Assembly (NCBI GenBank): GCA_945883235.1
Contig: CAMCXF010000008.1
Location: forward strand, 53,383-117,382
Origin: Phenylobacterium deserti
GTDB taxonomy: Bacteria; Pseudomonadota; Alphaproteobacteria; Caulobacterales; Caulobacteraceae
Direction: 5' to 3'
Length of the DNA stretch: 64,000 bases
The notes under the pieces were generated by a model. The model had not been told where the DNA came from. It saw only the letters and a list, made by a program, of their open reading frames with translations, and ran no database searches. The translations under genes were made by a program, and so were the position numbers. Below, piece by piece: positions 61,253 through 64,000 of the stretch; the first letter of the stretch is position 1; every line of letters begins with the position of its first letter.

Positions 61253-63628
61253 ATGGCCTATCAAGCAAGATCGCCCTATCGGCTGACCCTGGCGCTCGCC
61301 ATGGCCCTCACGGGCGGGGTGGGGGTGTCGGTGCCCACCATCGCGCAGGCCGCTGACCCTGCGGTGAACCGGGACTCGCTCGCCATCGAAGAGGTCGTCG
61401 TGACCGCTCGCAAGCGCGAGGAAAACCTCCAGGACACGCCCATCGCCATCACTGCGGTCAACGGAGCAGAGCTTGAGGCGAGGGGTGCTTCTGATCTGAG
61501 CGCAATCGAATCACTGGCTCCGAACGTCCACTTCTCGGCCAGCCAACCGACGTCCGGGCTATCAGGCGCCACCACGGTGTTCATTCGCGGCATTGGTCAG
61601 CGCGACTTTACGATCAACATTGATCCAGCCGTCGGCGTCTATTTCGACGGGGTCTATGTGGGCCGCTCGATCGGCGCTCTGATGGACCTCGTAGACATCG
61701 AGCGCGTGGAGGTGTTGCGCGGGCCGCAGAACACTCTGTTCGGCCGCAATACCATCGGTGGGGCGATCAGCGTCCTCACCAAGGCGCCGAGCCGGACGTT
61801 CGGCGGATGGGTCAAGGCGGCCGGCGGTGACGACAGCCGAGCCGAAGTGGCCGGCAGCTTGAATATCCCGATCTCCGACGCAGTGAGGGCCAGCGTCACC
61901 GCATTCTACCGTCACCAGGACGGCTACGTGAAAGCCCTTCAATACAACGATGTGAAGCTGGGCGAGGACGACATCAAGGGCGCACGCGCCAAGGTCGTCT
62001 TCGATTTCTCCGAGAAGGTCTCACTGGAGATTGCCGGCGACCTTGCCCGGTCCTCGAACACGCCGGGACCAGTCGTTCCCGTGGTTCTCAATACCTTGCT
62101 TCCGGTTGGGACCGTGGGCACCGGCCCATTCAACACGTTCTTCAACAACAGCTTGACCCTGTCGGGCGACTCCGCCTGCCGCACGACAGCGGGACAGGCA
62201 TCCAACGCCAAGTGCTTTGGGCCGGTGTGGCTGCCTGCGTCACCTTTTGCCTCGAACGCCGTCTTTACGAACAGGGCGGGTCAAAAAGTGGAGCCCGAGA
62301 ACAAACTCAATACCAACGGGATCAGCGCCACCCTCGCGGCCGAGACGCCGATCGGGCAGTTCAAGTCCATCTCAGCCTATCGTGACTTCGACGCCGTCAC
62401 CTTCAACGACCTCGACTTCACGCCATTCACGCTGTTCGCTAACAACCACCCGGAATTCTCCCAACGGCAGTACTCGCAGGAATTGCAGCTGGTCGGTTCG
62501 TCGATGAACAACAAAATCGACTACGTGACAGGCCTCTACTACTTCAAGGAGAAGGGTCTCGAGCAGATCCACAATCAGATCATCACGGCGTTTAACGCGA
62601 CGACCAACCCTGGTGCGCTGGCGCAGGATATCTACCGAAACGTCGATAACTCGTCGAAGGCCGTCTACGGCCAGTTGAGCCTCCACGTGACCGACACGGT
62701 GACCATAACTGGCGGCGCGCGGTATACAGAGGGGCGGAAGAATTTTGCGATCAGAAACATCCTTCCGACAGGGGTGACAGACGGCCCGTTCCGCGGAACC
62801 AAAAGCGTCAATCAGCTGACGCCGACTGTGACGATCGGGTGGAAGGCGCAGCCAAAATCCTATGTCTACGCCACCTATTCCGAGGGGCTTCGCGACGGCG
62901 GCTTCGCGGCACGGTTTATCGGGGCCCTGCCGGCCAACCTGCCATCCTACGACCCCGAGTTCGTCAACGCCTACGAGATCGGCTCCAAGAACGTGTTGTT
63001 CGGGGATAGGCTGCGGCTGAACATCGCGGCCTTCCGGACCGACTACAAGGATCTGCAGGTAGACGCGACTGTCCCGCCAGCCCTGCAGATCGCGCAGGCG
63101 TCAACGATTCTGAATCTCGCCCAGGCAAAGATTCAGGGCGTCGAGGTCGAGTTCGATGGCCGTCTGACCGATTGGCTTCGTCTGGATGGTTCGGTAGGCT
63201 TTCTTGACGCCGAGATCATAGAGGTCTTGGGCGGGCGGGTCGCGTCAGGGGCGTTCGGGGTCACTGCTGCGACGCGCTTGCCCTATGCACCACGCTGGAC
63301 GGGTAACCTCGGCGTGACGGTTACCTCCCGTGTGGCGGAATTGGGCCGCGCCATCGGTCGACTGGACTGGAGCTATACTGATAGCCAATACTCGACGATT
63401 GACGGCAACTACGAAACCAAACTTCGGTCCCGCAGCCATCTGAACGCCTCGTTGCGGCTCTTGCCCGACGGTGGCCGCTGGGAGGCCGCGCTCCAGGTTC
63501 GCAATCTTACCAATGACAAGTACTTTGTGCAGAACACCAATATCCAGGCCCTCAATTCGACGTTCGGCGCAATTGGTCGTCCCCGCACCGCCTATGTTTC
63601 CCTGACCTATCGATTTGGAGGCAACTGA
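61253..63628 (+). CDS. TonB-dependent outer membrane receptor
   Basis: A 791-residue outer-membrane receptor. A signal peptide (to about residue 33, TIAQAA) is followed by a TonB-box-like segment EEVVVTARKREENLQDTPIA, the plug domain (APNVHFSASQPTSGLSGATT; VEVLRGPQNTLFGRNTIGGA) and a 22-strand-type barrel ending LTYRFGGN with the terminal aromatic position usual for this class. It imports a large or scarce substrate using TonB energy. Strong GGAGGAGA ribosome binding site before the ATG at 61253; the earlier in-frame start is discarded. Resembles the abundant Sphingomonas/Caulobacter catabolic receptors rather than a siderophore-specific type. Confidence 0.92.
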   Translation: MAYQARSPYRLTLALAMALTGGVGVSVPTIAQAADPAVNRDSLAIEEVVVTARKREENLQDTPIAITAVNGAELEARGASDLSAIESLAPNVHFSASQPTSGLSGATTVFIRGIGQRDFTINIDPAVGVYFDGVYVGRSIGALMDLVDIERVEVLRGPQNTLFGRNTIGGAISVLTKAPSRTFGGWVKAAGGDDSRAEVAGSLNIPISDAVRASVTAFYRHQDGYVKALQYNDVKLGEDDIKGARAKVVFDFSEKVSLEIAGDLARSSNTPGPVVPVVLNTLLPVGTVGTGPFNTFFNNSLTLSGDSACRTTAGQASNAKCFGPVWLPASPFASNAVFTNRAGQKVEPENKLNTNGISATLAAETPIGQFKSISAYRDFDAVTFNDLDFTPFTLFANNHPEFSQRQYSQELQLVGSSMNNKIDYVTGLYYFKEKGLEQIHNQIITAFNATTNPGALAQDIYRNVDNSSKAVYGQLSLHVTDTVTITGGARYTEGRKNFAIRNILPTGVTDGPFRGTKSVNQLTPTVTIGWKAQPKSYVYATYSEGLRDGGFAARFIGALPANLPSYDPEFVNAYEIGSKNVLFGDRLRLNIAAFRTDYKDLQVDATVPPALQIAQASTILNLAQAKIQGVEVEFDGRLTDWLRLDGSVGFLDAEIIEVLGGRVASGAFGVTAATRLPYAPRWTGNLGVTVTSRVAELGRAIGRLDWSYTDSQYSTIDGNYETKLRSRSHLNASLRLLPDGGRWEAALQVRNLTNDKYFVQNTNIQALNSTFGAIGRPRTAYVSLTYRFGGN

Positions 63629-63648
63629 AATCCACTGACGTCAATCGA

Positions 63649-63700
63649 GACGGGGCGACGTGGTTGATGTGCCCACGTTCCACATGGGTGCAGCCCCGTC
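63649..63700 (+). terminator. Possible terminator hairpin after the TonB receptor gene
   Basis: Perfect 8-bp arms GACGGGGC (63649-63656) and GCCCCGTC (63693-63700) bound a 36-base loop that can pair further; no clear T-tract follows. The rest of 63629-63830 holds no gene that I can support. Confidence 0.35.
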
Positions 63701-63830
63701 ATTCTAACGTAGCAACAGTTGAGGCAAGCGGTCGCCGACGACGACGATGCAAGTGCTCCTCGCCGGCGCTTTGACAAGCGAGCGGAAGCACCCCACCAAG
63801 ATGGCAGAGTTGTAAGGGGTTGATAGCGCG

Positions 63831-64000
63831 GTGACGGCGAACGAGGATATAAGGCATCTGCTGCTCTCGCTTTTGCAGGGCTTCTACTGGTTCGATGAAG
63901 GCCTTCAGAACTATCTCCAGGCGCGGGGATGGCCCTCGGTGACCCGGCCTCAGTCCATGGTCATGGCCAATATCGTGCTCGGCGTTCGCCGGCCCTCCGA
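63831..64000 (+). CDS. MarR family regulator, 5' part only (paralogue of the MarR at 58552-59031)
   Basis: Starts at GTG 63831 (an in-frame stop at 63813 precedes it) and runs off the window after 56 codons. The N-terminus includes FYWFDEGLQNYLQARGWPSV and TRPQSMVMANIVLGVRRPS, clearly paralogous to VYWFDEALQSALKAAGWPPV and TRAQSLLFANI of the other MarR here. The helix-turn-helix lies beyond the window. AAGGGG sits about 11 bases upstream. Confidence 0.75.
   Translation, partial: MTANEDIRHLLLSLLQGFYWFDEGLQNYLQARGWPSVTRPQSMVMANIVLGVRRPS

Noticed and set aside
63634..63645. Operator-like TGACGTCAAT after the TonB receptor
   Set aside because: Palindromic only through GACGTC; it does not match the 7-3-7 pattern of the other sites.

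Overview
The window is GC-rich chromosomal DNA from an alphaproteobacterium, most likely a member of the Caulobacteraceae (Caulobacter / Phenylobacterium / Brevundimonas group). The evidence is the chain dnaA - rpsT - enoyl-CoA hydratase - mutM - ubiE - ubiB - coaBC - dut, a class I lysyl-tRNA synthetase, two secreted proteins with PEPxxWA C-terminal sorting tails, a DUF6481 protein, and the alphaproteobacterial hemC - hemD - mitofilin-like - hemY operon divergent from tsaD. Genus-level placement is inference.

Layout. 1-4.5 kb: the end of a HerA-like ATPase, a short-chain dehydrogenase, a YkvA-like protein, an EamA transporter and class I LysRS. 4.8-9.0 kb: a sensor kinase / NarL-type regulator pair, then two PEPxxWA proteins (one a trypsin-like protease) separated by two tandem hairpin repeats. 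9.3-13 kb: a MerR regulator, a DmdC-like acyl-CoA dehydrogenase, a frameshifted OsmC gene and two small envelope proteins. 13-19.4 kb: cysK, an apparently orphan cytosine-5 DNA methyltransferase, then rbfA - truB - rpsO - pnp. 19.5-29.4 kb: the dnaA-proximal housekeeping block. 29.4-36 kb: HxlR regulator / SDR / HCCA-isomerase-like trio, amidase, dapB (apparently starting at CTG) and the malic enzyme maeB. 36-46.5 kb: a Phd/VapC toxin-antitoxin pair, an Hsp70-like protein, a creatininase-family protein, REP/BIME-like palindromes, an acetyl-CoA synthetase with an extra degenerate C-terminal domain, an Rsm22 methyltransferase, a zinc-independent oxidoreductase, nhaA and a LysR regulator. 46.7-56.4 kb: an M16 protease, the tsaD - gpsA - YciI - Rieske operon, and the heme operon. 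56.5 kb: tRNA-Thr(CGT).

Downstream of the tRNA the DNA becomes more AT-rich and largely non-coding for about 700 bp. It then carries an accessory module: a flavin-dependent monooxygenase of the acyl-CoA dehydrogenase fold, a MarR regulator, a DUF3604 lipoprotein, a TonB-dependent receptor, and a second MarR paralogue cut by the window end. A perfect 7-3-7 palindrome before the monooxygenase recurs in degenerate form between the DUF3604 and TonB genes. This suggests one regulon for uptake and oxidation of an unidentified, probably aromatic or polycyclic, substrate.

The most notable items are the acetyl-CoA synthetase with a tandem-duplicated lid domain whose catalytic/acetylatable lysine is replaced by glutamate, the paired-MarR uptake/oxidation module with its shared operator, the CTG start of dapB, and the SDR that has Phe in place of the catalytic Tyr. 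I found no CRISPR array, prophage, insertion sequence or replication origin.
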